NCBI GenBank assembly: GCA_030151255.1
Contig: JASLED010000008.1
Coordinates: 1-64,000 of the forward strand
DNA: 64,000 nucleotides
Direction of reading: 5' to 3'
DNA from: Flavobacterium sp.
GTDB lineage: Bacteria > Bacteroidota > Bacteroidia > Flavobacteriales > Flavobacteriaceae
Below the pieces are notes generated by a model, which made no database searches, was not told the origin of the DNA, and was given only the letters and a program-made list of their open reading frames with translations. Both the position numbers and the translations under genes were made by a program. Shown one piece after another: positions 51,009-59,802 of the stretch; position 1 is the stretch's first letter; every line of letters begins with the position of its first letter.

Positions 51009-52169
51009 TTAATTTTGAGTTATATATTTTCCTTTTTTACTTCCTTCATACAATTCATACTTTGCAAAGCGAGCTTCTAGTTTACCATTAAATAGTTTGA
51101 TTTTTCTAGACGGACGTAATCCAACGTATTTTAAAGCTTCAATATTAGCTGTTATAAACCACGCTTCTGTGCCTGGGTAAGATTGTTTTAAAGTATCGCC
51201 AATTTCTCTGTAAAAACGCTCTAAATTAATATCCAAACGTTCGCCATAAGGTGGGTTAAACACCATATGTAACGGGCCTTCGGTTTGTTTTGAAGTTTCA
51301 AAAAAGTTGACATTTTCTATTTTAATGTAATCATCTAAATTAGCATTTCTTACATTGTCTTTTGCTTTCATCACAGCAGAAGGTGCTTTGTCATAACCTT
51401 GAATAGTGTAATGAAATTCTCTAACGCGTTTCATTACCGATTCCTGAATTTTATCAAACAAATCAGCATCCCAATCGTTCCAACGTTCAAAAGCGAATTC
51501 TTTTCTATTGATGTTTGCCGGAATGTTGCAAGCTATCATTGCAGCTTCAATTAATAATGTTCCAGAACCACACATCGGATCCATGAAATGACTTCTTCCG
51601 TCCCAACCAGATAACAATAACATTCCTGCTGCCAAAACTTCATTTATTGGAGCAATATTAGTTGCCATTTTATAACCTCTGTGGTGTAATGACGCTCCGG
51701 ATGAATCTAATGATACAGTGCACATATCTTGTTGAATGTGTATGTTGATTTTCAAATCAGGAAAATCTTTGTCAATATTTGGGCGTTTGCCAAATTTATC
51801 TCTAAACTGATCCACAATAGCATCTTTTCCTTTTAAAGAAACAAATAAACTATTGTTGAACTGATCTGAAAATACAGTTGAATCGATTACAAAAGATTGA
51901 TGAGCACCTAAATATTTACTCCAATCAATACTTTGCATTCCTTTATATAGATTGCTTTCGTTATAAACAGCAAATTGCTTTATCGGAACTAAGATTTTTA
52001 AAGCTGTACGCAATGACAAATTAGCCTTGTATAAAAAACCTTTATCTCCTTCAAAGCTCACCATTCGAACTCCTTCTTTAACTTTCGTTGCTCCTAAAAG
52101 CTGTAATTCTTTTGCCAAAACTTCTTCTAAACCATAGAATGTTTTAGCAACCATTTTAAAATTTTCCAT
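51009..52169 (-). CDS. THUMP-domain rRNA N2-guanine methyltransferase (RlmL N-domain type)
   Basis: A 386-residue enzyme from the ATG at 52169 (MENFKMVAKTFYGLEEVLAK); the three extra codons start with TTG. THUMP domain (about 45-160), then a Rossmann methyltransferase with 'MDPMCGSGTLLIEAAMIACNIPANINR' and the catalytic N-P-P-Y in 'VFNPPYGERLD' (about 308). It corresponds to the guanine-2445 methyltransferase half of E. coli RlmL. Members methylate 23S rRNA. No adjoining RlmK half is present. Confidence 0.92.
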   Translation of the reverse strand: MENFKMVAKTFYGLEEVLAKELQLLGATKVKEGVRMVSFEGDKGFLYKANLSLRTALKILVPIKQFAVYNESNLYKGMQSIDWSKYLGAHQSFVIDSTVFSDQFNNSLFVSLKGKDAIVDQFRDKFGKRPNIDKDFPDLKINIHIQQDMCTVSLDSSGASLHHRGYKMATNIAPINEVLAAGMLLLSGWDGRSHFMDPMCGSGTLLIEAAMIACNIPANINRKEFAFERWNDWDADLFDKIQESVMKRVREFHYTIQGYDKAPSAVMKAKDNVRNANLDDYIKIENVNFFETSKQTEGPLHMVFNPPYGERLDINLERFYREIGDTLKQSYPGTEAWFITANIEALKYVGLRPSRKIKLFNGKLEARFAKYELYEGSKKGKYITQN

Positions 52170-52226
52170 TTTATTCAATGCTATAAGGAATAATTATAAT
52201 CATTATTCAAATCAGCAAAAATAAAG

Positions 52227-52234
52227 TAAATTTG
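52227..52234 (+). promoter_or_regulatory. putative -7 box (TAAATTTG) for the methyltransferase-ZIP operon
   Basis: Exact TAnnTTTG match 29 bp before the ATG at 52264, in the divergent gap. No -33 TTG found. Confidence 0.3.
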
Positions 52235-52263
52235 CAACGTAATAAAAGATTTAAACTAAAACT

Positions 52264-52995
52264 ATGTCTGAAAAAAATAATGCTTGGTATGCATCTTGGT
52301 TTGATACACCTTATTATCATATCTTATACAAAGAAAGAGATGAGGATGAAGCGCAACTTTTTATCGATAATTTAACGCAGTATTTAAATTTAGATGAAAA
52401 TTCTAAAGTATTAGATTTAGCTTGCGGAAAAGGACGTCATGCCATTTATTTAAACAGTTTAGGCTATGATGTTATTGGAGCAGATTTATCTGAAAATAGC
52501 ATTGCAGCAGCTAAAGAATTTGAAAATGATAAGCTTCACTTTCAAGTGCATGATATGCGCGAACCTTGGCAAGAAAAATTTGATGCAATTTTTAACCTAT
52601 TTACTAGTTTTGGTTATTTCTGTGAGTCGGAAGATAACGTAAAAGCATTAAAAGCATTACACGATAGTTTAAGCGAGTTTGGCTTGGGAGTAATTGACTT
52701 TATGAATGTAAAAAAAGTAATGAATAATTTAGTTGCAGAAGAAGTTAAAACAATAGAAGGAATTGAATTTCATATTACTAGAAGATATGAAGACGGATTC
52801 ATTTATAAAGATATTAGCTTTTTTGCAGATGAAGAAAATCACCAATACACAGAAAAAGTTAAAGCACTTACTTTAGCTGATTTTGAACAAATGATGACCG
52901 AGAATGACATTTATCTTTTAGATGTATTTGGCGATTATAAGCTTAGAAAATTTGTAGAAAACGATTCTGATAGATTAATAATGATCTTTAAATAA
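52264..52995 (+). CDS. class I SAM-dependent methyltransferase
   Basis: A 243-residue methyltransferase. SAM-binding motif I 'VLDLACGKGRHAIYLNSLGYDVIGADLSENSI' near 50-80, then 'HVHDMREPWQEKFDAIFNLFTSFGYF'. The N-terminal 'WYASWFDTPYYHILYKERDEDEA' is a common start in this Methyltransf_25-like group. Substrate unknown. It is 4 bp upstream of the ZIP transporter gene and probably forms an operon with it. Confidence 0.87.
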   Translation: MSEKNNAWYASWFDTPYYHILYKERDEDEAQLFIDNLTQYLNLDENSKVLDLACGKGRHAIYLNSLGYDVIGADLSENSIAAAKEFENDKLHFQVHDMREPWQEKFDAIFNLFTSFGYFCESEDNVKALKALHDSLSEFGLGVIDFMNVKKVMNNLVAEEVKTIEGIEFHITRRYEDGFIYKDISFFADEENHQYTEKVKALTLADFEQMMTENDIYLLDVFGDYKLRKFVENDSDRLIMIFK

Positions 52996-52999
52996 ACGG

Positions 53000-53725
53000 A
53001 TGGTATATATCGTTCCCTTATTGGCTGTAATAATTGGTTTTTTAGTAGCATTGTTATTACAGCCTAAAAACAAAAAAAGCATAAAGTTACTAATGGCTTT
53101 TAGTGGCTCATTTTTGCTTACATTAACAGTTACACATTTATTGCCAGAAGTGTATGAATTTAGTCAGCATAATGTGGCACATAGCGTTGCAGATCATGGG
53201 CATTCTCATACACATGGCTCGGCTACAAGTATTGGTTTTTTCATTATGATCGGAATTGTGTTTCAGATTGTTTTAGAATATTTTTCTAAAGGAGCAGAGC
53301 ACGGACATGTACACGGGCATAATAAGATAGAAAAAGTACCTTGGTTGCTTTTTATAAGTTTGTGTATTCATGCTTTATTTGAAGGTATGCCGTTGAGCCA
53401 ACATCCAGAATTAGCCTGGGGAATAGGTATTCATCATTTGCCAATAGCAATTATTCTAACAGCGTTTTTTATAAATGCAGAGATGAATAAAAAAGTAGTC
53501 TTTTTCTTTATGGCATTGTTTTCGATTATGACACCTTTAGGAACATTTATTTCTCATAGTGTGTCGGTGCTACATGAATATTATGCAGAAATTTCTGCAA
53601 TTGTTGTAGGTATTTTATTCCATATTTCTTCAACTATTATTTTTGAAAGTAACGAAGATCATAAGTTTAATATTAATAAACTAATAGCTATTTTATTAGG
53701 AGTTTTTGCAGCATATTTTGTGTAA
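53000..53725 (+). CDS. ZIP family metal transporter
   Basis: A 241-residue membrane protein with about eight helices. A His-rich loop (about 55-75: 'HSVADHGHSHTHG') and 'HGHVHGHNK' near 100-108 suggest metal binding. Helix IV and V carry 'CIHALFEGMPLS' and 'GIHHLPIAIILTAFF', the conserved H/E metal-site residues of ZIP transporters (Zn, Fe or Mn import). Closed by a bidirectional terminator. Confidence 0.92.
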   Translation: MVYIVPLLAVIIGFLVALLLQPKNKKSIKLLMAFSGSFLLTLTVTHLLPEVYEFSQHNVAHSVADHGHSHTHGSATSIGFFIMIGIVFQIVLEYFSKGAEHGHVHGHNKIEKVPWLLFISLCIHALFEGMPLSQHPELAWGIGIHHLPIAIILTAFFINAEMNKKVVFFFMALFSIMTPLGTFISHSVSVLHEYYAEISAIVVGILFHISSTIIFESNEDHKFNINKLIAILLGVFAAYFV

Positions 53726-53741
53726 TAAACTTTATATAAAT

Positions 53742-53775
53742 AAAAAAGGCTGTCTTATATAAGACAGCCTTTTTT
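53742..53775. terminator. bidirectional terminator
   Basis: Sixteen-bp perfect stem (53742-53757 / 53760-53775) with 2-nt loop, between the convergent ZIP and TlpA-like genes. Confidence 0.88.
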
Positions 53776-53790
53776 ATTTAACTTGTAATA

Positions 53791-54957
53791 TTATTTTAAA
53801 AGCTCTTTTACTTTTTCGTGTAATTCTTCACCATATAAATTTTTAGCAAGAATTTTTCCGTTTTCATCAATCAAGTAGTTAGCAGGAATTGCTTGTACAC
53901 CATATGCTTTAGCAATTACGTCATCCCAATATTGTAAGTTAGAAACTTGTTGCCATTTTAAGTTGTCTTTTGCAATAGCTTGTACCCATTTTTCTTGATC
54001 TTTATCTAAAGAAACACCAATAATATCTAATCCTTTGCTGTTAAAATCATTGTATAATTTAACTACGTTCGGATTTTCTATACGGCATGGACCACACCAA
54101 GAAGCCCAAAAATCAATTAAAACTAATTTTTTTCCTTTGATAAATTGGTTTAAAGACACTTCTTTTCCTTCTGGAGTTTTACTTGTAAAGTCTGGAGCAA
54201 TGTCTCCAACTGTTAAACCAGTATCTACAGAATCAGAATCAATACTTTCTTGTGAAGCGTTCATCATCTCTAATAAAGCACTTACTTTTGTACCAACTTT
54301 AGAAGCTTTTAAGTCTGCTGGAAATTTATCAAATTCTGCTGCAAAATCTTTTCCTTCACTGCCAGAACTCATTAATTGCTGAGAAAGCAATAATAAACCG
54401 AAAGCATTGTTAGAGTTTTCTTCTTGGTATTTTTCGTAAATTTTATTGATACTTTCCACCATATTAGTGTACTCATTTCTAAGATCTTCTAATTTTTTCT
54501 GATCAGCAGGATCGTTAGATTGGCTCAACGTCATTAATGCCATTTGGTTGGTATCAATGAAACTTCTTAATTTTTCAACGATTGGTTTTGCTTCGTTTTG
54601 TAACGATTGTAATTTTTTGTTGTTCTCACTTCCACCAATAACAGTTTCTAATGGTTTATCTTTTGTGTAAGAAATTGTAATATGTCCTGGCTCTCCAATG
54701 AAAAATACATTTGATTGCATTTCGCCGTCAAATACTACATAAGCTTCTTCAAGTTCTGTAAAAGGGTTTTCTAAAACTAATTTTCCATCTTTTATTACTC
54801 CTGAAGCCACAGTTGTAGGTTGCGGATTTCCTAATTCAGAAGTCATGATTTCTACCTTAGCATCTGTTGGTACATCAGTTGTAGTAATCTCTATTGTGTT
54901 GCTTTCTTTACAAGAAAATAAAACTAAAGCAATTAATAAAGCTGCAAATTTTTTCAT
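53791..54957 (-). CDS. TlpA-type thioredoxin-fold lipoprotein with DUF4369-like N-domain
   Basis: A 388-residue lipoprotein: signal 'MKKFAALLIALVLFSCKESN' with Cys 16. Residues about 20-110 resemble the DUF4369 beta-domain, 115-235 are helical, and the C-terminal AhpC/TlpA domain (about 248-388) has the redox motif 'WASWCGPCRIENP'. Such proteins reduce disulfides in the periplasm. Two other cysteines besides the CxxC are absent from the domain. Single-gene unit. Confidence 0.92.
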   Translation of the reverse strand: MKKFAALLIALVLFSCKESNTIEITTTDVPTDAKVEIMTSELGNPQPTTVASGVIKDGKLVLENPFTELEEAYVVFDGEMQSNVFFIGEPGHITISYTKDKPLETVIGGSENNKKLQSLQNEAKPIVEKLRSFIDTNQMALMTLSQSNDPADQKKLEDLRNEYTNMVESINKIYEKYQEENSNNAFGLLLLSQQLMSSGSEGKDFAAEFDKFPADLKASKVGTKVSALLEMMNASQESIDSDSVDTGLTVGDIAPDFTSKTPEGKEVSLNQFIKGKKLVLIDFWASWCGPCRIENPNVVKLYNDFNSKGLDIIGVSLDKDQEKWVQAIAKDNLKWQQVSNLQYWDDVIAKAYGVQAIPANYLIDENGKILAKNLYGEELHEKVKELLK

Positions 54958-55103
54958 AATTTTATTCGATATATATTTCTTGTAAAAATATTAATAAAAT
55001 AATCGAATCCAAAAAATTTTTTTGTTAATAAAGTAGTTAATTTTATTAGCCAAGAACAATAAAATGTCAGTATGAATAGATAAGTATAAAAAAATTAATT
55101 TTT

Positions 55104-55865
55104 TTAACTTAACCATTGTTTAAACAAGTTCACTTTTTCTCTGCTTACAATTAATTCTTCTTCAAAAGGAAGAATTAGGTTTATTTTTAATCTAGAGTTA
55201 CTGTAGTTAATTATCTCTTTTATAGCTGTTAATGAGATGATATGCTTTCTGCTTATTCTAAAAAATTCAGCTTGATCGATTGTTTTTTCTATTTCGTCTA
55301 AAGATTGATCGATAATATAATCTCTTCCTTCTTTTGTTTTTATGTAAGTTATTTTGTTATCGCTAAAGAAACAAACAATTTCTGCCGTTGGAATGATTTT
55401 TATTTGAGTGCCAATTTTTATTAGAAATCGCTCTTTTGTTTCTTTTGGTTTTGAAGACATAAAAGATTTGAACAGATTGAACTGTTCGGTAAAAGCAAAG
55501 AATGATGCGCGTTGTTCATTAAACTTTTCTGTGGCAGCTGCTAACTCAGCATCGTTTATAGGTTTTAGCAAAAAATCGATACTGTTTAATTTAAAAGCTC
55601 TTAAAGCATAAGTGTCATAAGCTGTTGTAAAAATAATAGAGCTTTTTACTTGCACTTGCTCAAATATTTCAAAAGATAATCCGTCTGATAATTGAATGTC
55701 TAAAAAAATCAAATCTGGTTCATCATTGTTTGTAAACCATTCTACAGCTTCGTCAACGCTGGTTAGTTTTGTTTGAACTTCATAACCTAATTTATTGATT
55801 TTACGTTCTAACAAACGCGCTGCTGGTCTTTCATCTTCAATAATTACTATTTGTAGCGGTTTCAT
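55104..55865 (-). CDS. LytTR family response regulator
   Basis: A 253-residue regulator. Receiver domain (1-120): acidic pair E10/D11, phospho-acceptor D56 ('LIFLDIQLSDGLS'), 'IIFTTAYDTYALRAFKLNSIDFLLKPI'. LytTR domain about 150-250 ('FLIKIGTQIKIIPTAEIVCFFSDNKITYIKT', 'FFRISRKHIISLTAIKEI'). The start overlaps the 2TM gene by 29 bp. It forms an operon with the kinase at 56227 and is the likely binder of the repeat at 57822-57856. Confidence 0.94.
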   Translation of the reverse strand: MKPLQIVIIEDERPAARLLERKINKLGYEVQTKLTSVDEAVEWFTNNDEPDLIFLDIQLSDGLSFEIFEQVQVKSSIIFTTAYDTYALRAFKLNSIDFLLKPINDAELAAATEKFNEQRASFFAFTEQFNLFKSFMSSKPKETKERFLIKIGTQIKIIPTAEIVCFFSDNKITYIKTKEGRDYIIDQSLDEIEKTIDQAEFFRISRKHIISLTAIKEIINYSNSRLKINLILPFEEELIVSREKVNLFKQWLS

Positions 55866-56223
55866 TTTTTTGTTTTATTTGATATTCATAATTGCTCTTC
55901 AATCGATCCATTTCTTTGCGTTCGGCTCGATCTTGCCATGCAGATAAAAATGGAATTTTTTCGGCATAGAATAATACAAATTTAATCAACAAAATAACCA
56001 ACCACAATATAGGTAATTCGTAAAAAATTCGTTCGGTAGAATTATATGCATTTGTATATATTCCAATTTTTACATTTTCTAACCCGAAGTAGAACTGATA
56101 AATTAAATACAAGGTAAATATCAACCACAAAAATAAACCTACACGAAGCCTATACAATTGTTTTAATCTACTTTTTTGATATAAAAAATAATTATTGGCT
56201 ACATCTTTATTAATAAATTTCAT
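55837..56223 (-). CDS. 2TM domain protein
   Basis: A 128-residue protein with N-terminal cytoplasmic helix, two membrane segments (about 28-46 and 69-88) and a charged C-terminal helix. It matches the 2TM domain that in Bacteroidota is found both alone and fused to kinases. The neighbouring kinase carries the same type of domain at its C-terminus. It overlaps the regulator gene by 29 bp and follows the kinase by 3 bp. Role unknown; it may modulate the kinase. Confidence 0.8.
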   Translation of the reverse strand: MKFINKDVANNYFLYQKSRLKQLYRLRVGLFLWLIFTLYLIYQFYFGLENVKIGIYTNAYNSTERIFYELPILWLVILLIKFVLFYAEKIPFLSAWQDRAERKEMDRLKSNYEYQIKQKNETATNSNY

Positions 56224-56226
56224 AGG

Positions 56227-57576
56227 CTAGTTCCAATTATCATTTTTTTTGTTTTTGTCCATGTATTCTCTAATTTTTTTATCTTCCCAATCTTTTCCTA
56301 AGAATAAATTGTAATTATATACTTGCATACCGTGAGAAACCAATCCAATTCCCCAAGCAAAAACAACGATCAAACTCCACATAAAATGATTGTTTGTAAT
56401 AATGTTTAAAAAGATTAAAAAGGCATTAACCATGATATAAGATGTTAAATGTGCGTAGAATTTTTTAATATTTTCTACTCTTTTCTTTGCTTCAATTAAT
56501 AAATCTTGTTCGCTTTCTTGTACATCAATGATTCTCATAGGTGAAATTATTTTAGTTAATAATGGAATTTTTACATTAAATTCTGTTTCTGTTTCTTCAA
56601 TTTTAATAGGTTTTGAGGTTAATAATGCATATCGGTTGGCAATATTTTCCAAACCAATTCCATTTCTTTCCTCATTTATTTGTCGGCGATTTAAATTATT
56701 CTGAATTAGTAAATAACCCTGTGGTTCTACTTTTATTTTGATATGCAAAGGTTTTATAGAACTTGCTTTGTTGTGTTTAATTACATTTTCTAATAACAAT
56801 TGCAAGGATAAAGGCACTACTTTTAAGTCTTCTACATTTTGCACATCAGTTGTGTCTATTTCGTAGGTTAAGCTTTCTTCAAAACGTACCTGAAGCAACT
56901 CAATATAAGTTTTAGCAAAATCTAATTCTTCTTGTAAGCTTACTACTTCTTTGTTTTTTTGATCTAAAATGTATCGATAAGTTTTAGATAAACCATGCGT
57001 AAATTCTTGTGCATTTTCTGGATTTTCTTCAATTAATGAATTCAATACATTTAAGCTATTAAATAAAAAATGTGGATCTAGTTGATTTTTTAAACTTTCG
57101 AATTGGGCCGAAACATTGCCAGTAATTATTTTTTGTTCGGTAATACTACTTTTTTTATCAACTGTGGTAAAATAAGTATAGTAATACAAATAAATCAATA
57201 GCGAGCAAAAGAAAGCAGCCGACAAAGCATTGGTAAAACAATATTGCATATAACTAAAATCAAAATCGCTGTAACCAATTAAAAAAGTGTCTATTACCTT
57301 AAATGTGCTAAAAATACTGGTCAATACAATAAAGTTAACTCCGGTAGCAATAGCAGTTACTCTATGAACACCATTTTCTTTTCCGTCAAGTGTAAGAGCT
57401 AGTTTTTTACCATAATTTTCTTTCCAATAATTATTGAAGATTAAAATTATTCCCCAAAGAAATATTAAGTAGAAAATAAAACTTGGAAATTTTAAATAAT
57501 GCAGCTTTAGTATTGTTTTAAAAATAATAAAACAAGAAAGAGCTAGTAAAATTAATCTGCCAATATTTTTTTTCAT
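56227..57576 (-). CDS. LytS-type histidine kinase with N-terminal helices and C-terminal 2TM domain
   Basis: A 449-residue kinase. Four helices (about 8-26, 31-48, 78-95, 113-134) form the N-terminal part, with no large extracytoplasmic domain. The HisKA_7-type core has phospho-acceptor H169 ('SLKNQLDPHFLFNSLNVLNSLI'), ATPase motifs 'LSLQLLLENVIKHNKAS' and 'NGIGLENIANRYALL'. A second pair of helices (about 375-415) near the C-terminus forms a 2TM domain. Signals are probably sensed within the membrane. Its start overlaps the 61-aa gene by 4 bp. Confidence 0.9.
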   Translation of the reverse strand: MKKNIGRLILLALSCFIIFKTILKLHYLKFPSFIFYLIFLWGIILIFNNYWKENYGKKLALTLDGKENGVHRVTAIATGVNFIVLTSIFSTFKVIDTFLIGYSDFDFSYMQYCFTNALSAAFFCSLLIYLYYYTYFTTVDKKSSITEQKIITGNVSAQFESLKNQLDPHFLFNSLNVLNSLIEENPENAQEFTHGLSKTYRYILDQKNKEVVSLQEELDFAKTYIELLQVRFEESLTYEIDTTDVQNVEDLKVVPLSLQLLLENVIKHNKASSIKPLHIKIKVEPQGYLLIQNNLNRRQINEERNGIGLENIANRYALLTSKPIKIEETETEFNVKIPLLTKIISPMRIIDVQESEQDLLIEAKKRVENIKKFYAHLTSYIMVNAFLIFLNIITNNHFMWSLIVVFAWGIGLVSHGMQVYNYNLFLGKDWEDKKIREYMDKNKKNDNWN

Positions 57577-57758
57577 ATTTGTCTGTTGCTGATGTTATAA
57601 TTATTTATTGTTTGTGGGTCAGTACAATTAACTACAATTTCTTGTTGAACTCTATTTTCTATCGTTGCATTTTGCCCAGAAATAGCTAGTAAAGAAACAT
57701 GGGTTAACTGAGATGTTATTTGTGCAAGCATTGTGATGATCAAAAATATAAATTTCAT
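57573..57758 (-). CDS. 61-residue putative secreted peptide
   Basis: A short reading frame starting with a signal-peptide-like segment (MKFIFLIITMLAQITSQLTH) and a polar C-terminal half ('IENRVQQEIVVNCTDPQTIN'). No family recognised. It is supported by its position: ATG 64 bp downstream of the candidate LytTR operator region and a 4-bp ATGA overlap with the kinase start, implying coupled translation. It could be a leader peptide or a small exported signal/accessory protein. Not certain to be translated. Confidence 0.45.
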   Translation of the reverse strand: MKFIFLIITMLAQITSQLTHVSLLAISGQNATIENRVQQEIVVNCTDPQTINNYNISNRQI

Positions 57759-57821
57759 GGTTGTTAGCTTTTGTATTACACCACAAAGATTATCCGATAA
57801 AATTTATTGTTAAAATATAAG

Positions 57822-57856
57822 TTGACGAACTGTTATTTTTGATTGATGAATTGTAA
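57822..57856 (-). promoter_or_regulatory. candidate LytTR operator: two direct repeats 21 bp apart
   Basis: On the minus strand the copies read ttacaattcatcaa (57843-57856) and taacagttcgtcaa (57822-57835), 11 of 14 bases identical, start-to-start 21 bp. The second contains ACAGTTCGT, a perfect match to the LytTR consensus [TA][AC][CA]GTTN[AG][TG]; the first (ACAATTCAT) differs at one position. It lies 64-98 bp upstream of the operon's first ATG. Autoregulation by the RR at 55104 is inferred. Confidence 0.55.
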
Positions 57857-57951
57857 ATTTAGTAAAGTTTTGATTTTCAACCCACACAAAAACTATATCG
57901 TTTTAATTGATAAAAAGAATTTAAATATAATATAATAGTTAATAATAATTT

Positions 57952-57959
57952 TAAATTTG
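57952..57959 (+). promoter_or_regulatory. putative -7 box (TAAATTTG) for the TnpR-like gene
   Basis: Exact TAnnTTTG match 24 bp before the ATG at 57983; no standard -33. Confidence 0.3.
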
Positions 57960-57982
57960 CAGTATTAATCTGAGTAATAATT

Positions 57983-58534
57983 ATGGTTTATAAATTTAGA
58001 GTTATCCTTGATACAGAGGAAGATATTTTTAGAGATATCGCAATCTTAAATGACGATACTTTAGAAGATTTGCACAATGCAATTGTAAATGCTTTTGGTT
58101 TTGATGGTATGGAGGCTGCCTCTTTTTACAATTGTAATGATAGTTGGGAGCAACAAGAAGATGAAATTTCTTTGTTTGACATGAGCGATGACAATAATGG
58201 AGCAAAAACAATGTCAACTACTGCTATTAATTCTGTGTTAGATAGCGAGCAAACAAAAATAATTTATGTTTACGATTTTTTAAATATGTGGACATTCTTT
58301 GTTGAATTAGCAGCTATTGAAGACGAAGAGCCAGGAGTAGCATACCCTGAGTTATTATTTTCTCATGGAGAATTACCAGATAACATTCCAACAAGAGCTT
58401 TTGGTGCAAATCATGTATCAAACGAAGATATTTTTGGAGACTTTAATGATGATTATGATGAAGAAGACTTTGATATGTTTGACGAAGACAGCGAAGACTT
58501 TTCTGATTATGGATACGAAGATTCTTGGAATTAA
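57983..58534 (+). CDS. IS1096 TnpR-passenger / pRiA4b ORF-3-like protein
   Basis: A 183-residue protein whose domain 'YKFRVILDTEEDIFRDIAILNDDTLEDLHNAIVNAFGFDGMEAASFY' and 'KIIYVYDFLNMWTFFVELAAIED' match the family named after an IS1096 passenger and pRiA4b ORF-3. The C-terminal 40 residues are strongly acidic (Asp/Glu runs). Despite the family name, no transposase or inverted repeats are nearby, so it is a chromosomal protein here. Function unknown. Confidence 0.82.
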   Translation: MVYKFRVILDTEEDIFRDIAILNDDTLEDLHNAIVNAFGFDGMEAASFYNCNDSWEQQEDEISLFDMSDDNNGAKTMSTTAINSVLDSEQTKIIYVYDFLNMWTFFVELAAIEDEEPGVAYPELLFSHGELPDNIPTRAFGANHVSNEDIFGDFNDDYDEEDFDMFDEDSEDFSDYGYEDSWN

Positions 58535-58604
58535 TAGGTTTTATTTATAACATTCAAATCAGATCTATAAAAATATAGATCTCAATTATACTTGTCAAAA
58601 AATT

Positions 58605-59669
58605 ATGATTAATCTTTTTAATGCACATATTGAAACTTTATCAATTCATAGAGTTGGTAACAAAAGTAGAAACGAAGCTATCTTTTTGTCGCAAGAGCCA
58701 TATAATTTAAACGATGAAATTGCTCCATTGCTAAAAGAATATTTCTTTAAACCTTTTAGAGAAAAAGAAGAAAATTTCTACCAATTTGTTCACGATGTAG
58801 ATTTGGAGTTTAACGATATGTTTAACTATGCAGCTGAGGTTTTTAACGCTCCGTCTACTGAAAAAATGCACGAAGTTTCTAAAAAAATCACAAAGCATTT
58901 ATTTGAGCAATCAAATCATCCGCATATTAAAAATGGAGAAGTATATGTTACTTACCTAACAAATGTTTCGATTGATAATAATATTGTAGATGCTATTGGA
59001 ATTTTTAAAAGCGAGATAAAATCAGATTTCTTACAATTTCAAGAAAGCGAAAGTAACCTTGAAATGATTTTACAACAAGGAATCAATCTTAATAAATTAG
59101 ATAAAGGTTGTATTATCTTCAATTATAAAAAAGAAGAAGGCTACAAAATTCTTACAATCGACAGTAATCGTTATGATGCACGTTATTGGTTAGAGCACTT
59201 TTTAAGTGTAGATATTTTCCAGGATGAAGCATACATGACAAAGAAATATTTGAAATTTTGTCAAGACTTTGCAAAAGATGTAGTTTTACCTGCTGAAGAT
59301 AAAAAAGAAGAAGTAATGTTTATGAATCGTTCGGTAAACTATTTTGCTAAAAACGATGAGTTTGAAGAAACAAACTTCTTAAACGAAGTAATTGAAAATC
59401 CAGATTTAATTGCAGAATTTAAAAATTACAAAGTAGATAAAGGAGAGAAATACAGTATTGAAGATACAACTTCTTTTCCAATCGCAAACAATGCAGTTTC
59501 TGATGCACGTAAGAAAATTAAAAATGTAATTAATTTGGATACCAACATTCAAATTAAATTAGATTTTATTAACCCAGAAAGTGCAGATAAATTTGTAGAA
59601 AAAGGATGGGACGAAGAAAAACAAATGTATTATTACTTGGTTTACTTCAATAAAGAACAAAAAGCATAA
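58605..59669 (+). CDS. nucleoid-associated protein (NdpA/YejK-like)
   Basis: A 354-residue protein. The N-terminal 'LFNAHIETLSIHRVGNKSRNEAIFLSQEPYNL' is typical of the 37-kDa nucleoid-associated protein family in Bacteroidota, with alpha/beta character throughout. E. coli YejK is a nucleoid protein of unclear role. It begins 70 bp after the TnpR-like gene; co-transcription is possible. Followed by a clear terminator. Confidence 0.85.
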   Translation: MINLFNAHIETLSIHRVGNKSRNEAIFLSQEPYNLNDEIAPLLKEYFFKPFREKEENFYQFVHDVDLEFNDMFNYAAEVFNAPSTEKMHEVSKKITKHLFEQSNHPHIKNGEVYVTYLTNVSIDNNIVDAIGIFKSEIKSDFLQFQESESNLEMILQQGINLNKLDKGCIIFNYKKEEGYKILTIDSNRYDARYWLEHFLSVDIFQDEAYMTKKYLKFCQDFAKDVVLPAEDKKEEVMFMNRSVNYFAKNDEFEETNFLNEVIENPDLIAEFKNYKVDKGEKYSIEDTTSFPIANNAVSDARKKIKNVINLDTNIQIKLDFINPESADKFVEKGWDEEKQMYYYLVYFNKEQKA

Positions 59670-59673
59670 TTTA

Positions 59674-59706
59674 AAAAGCGAAAACTAATTATTAGTTTTC
59701 GCTTTT
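59674..59706 (+). terminator. terminator of the nucleoid-associated protein gene
   Basis: Fifteen-bp stem (59674-59688 / 59692-59706), 3-nt loop, followed by T-rich sequence. Confidence 0.8.
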
Positions 59707-59802
59707 AATTTTAATACCCATTTTTAATATTGTAAAGGGATTAATAAAAAAATGAATATTTTAAATGGATAGCAGTACACCATTTATTGAAGGATGAAAA
59801 TT

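Noticed and set aside
57983..58534. Possible transposon cargo, because the protein family is named after an IS1096 passenger
   Set aside because: No transposase, inverted repeats or target-site duplication are visible nearby. The gene is flanked by ordinary chromosomal genes and the family is common outside transposons.
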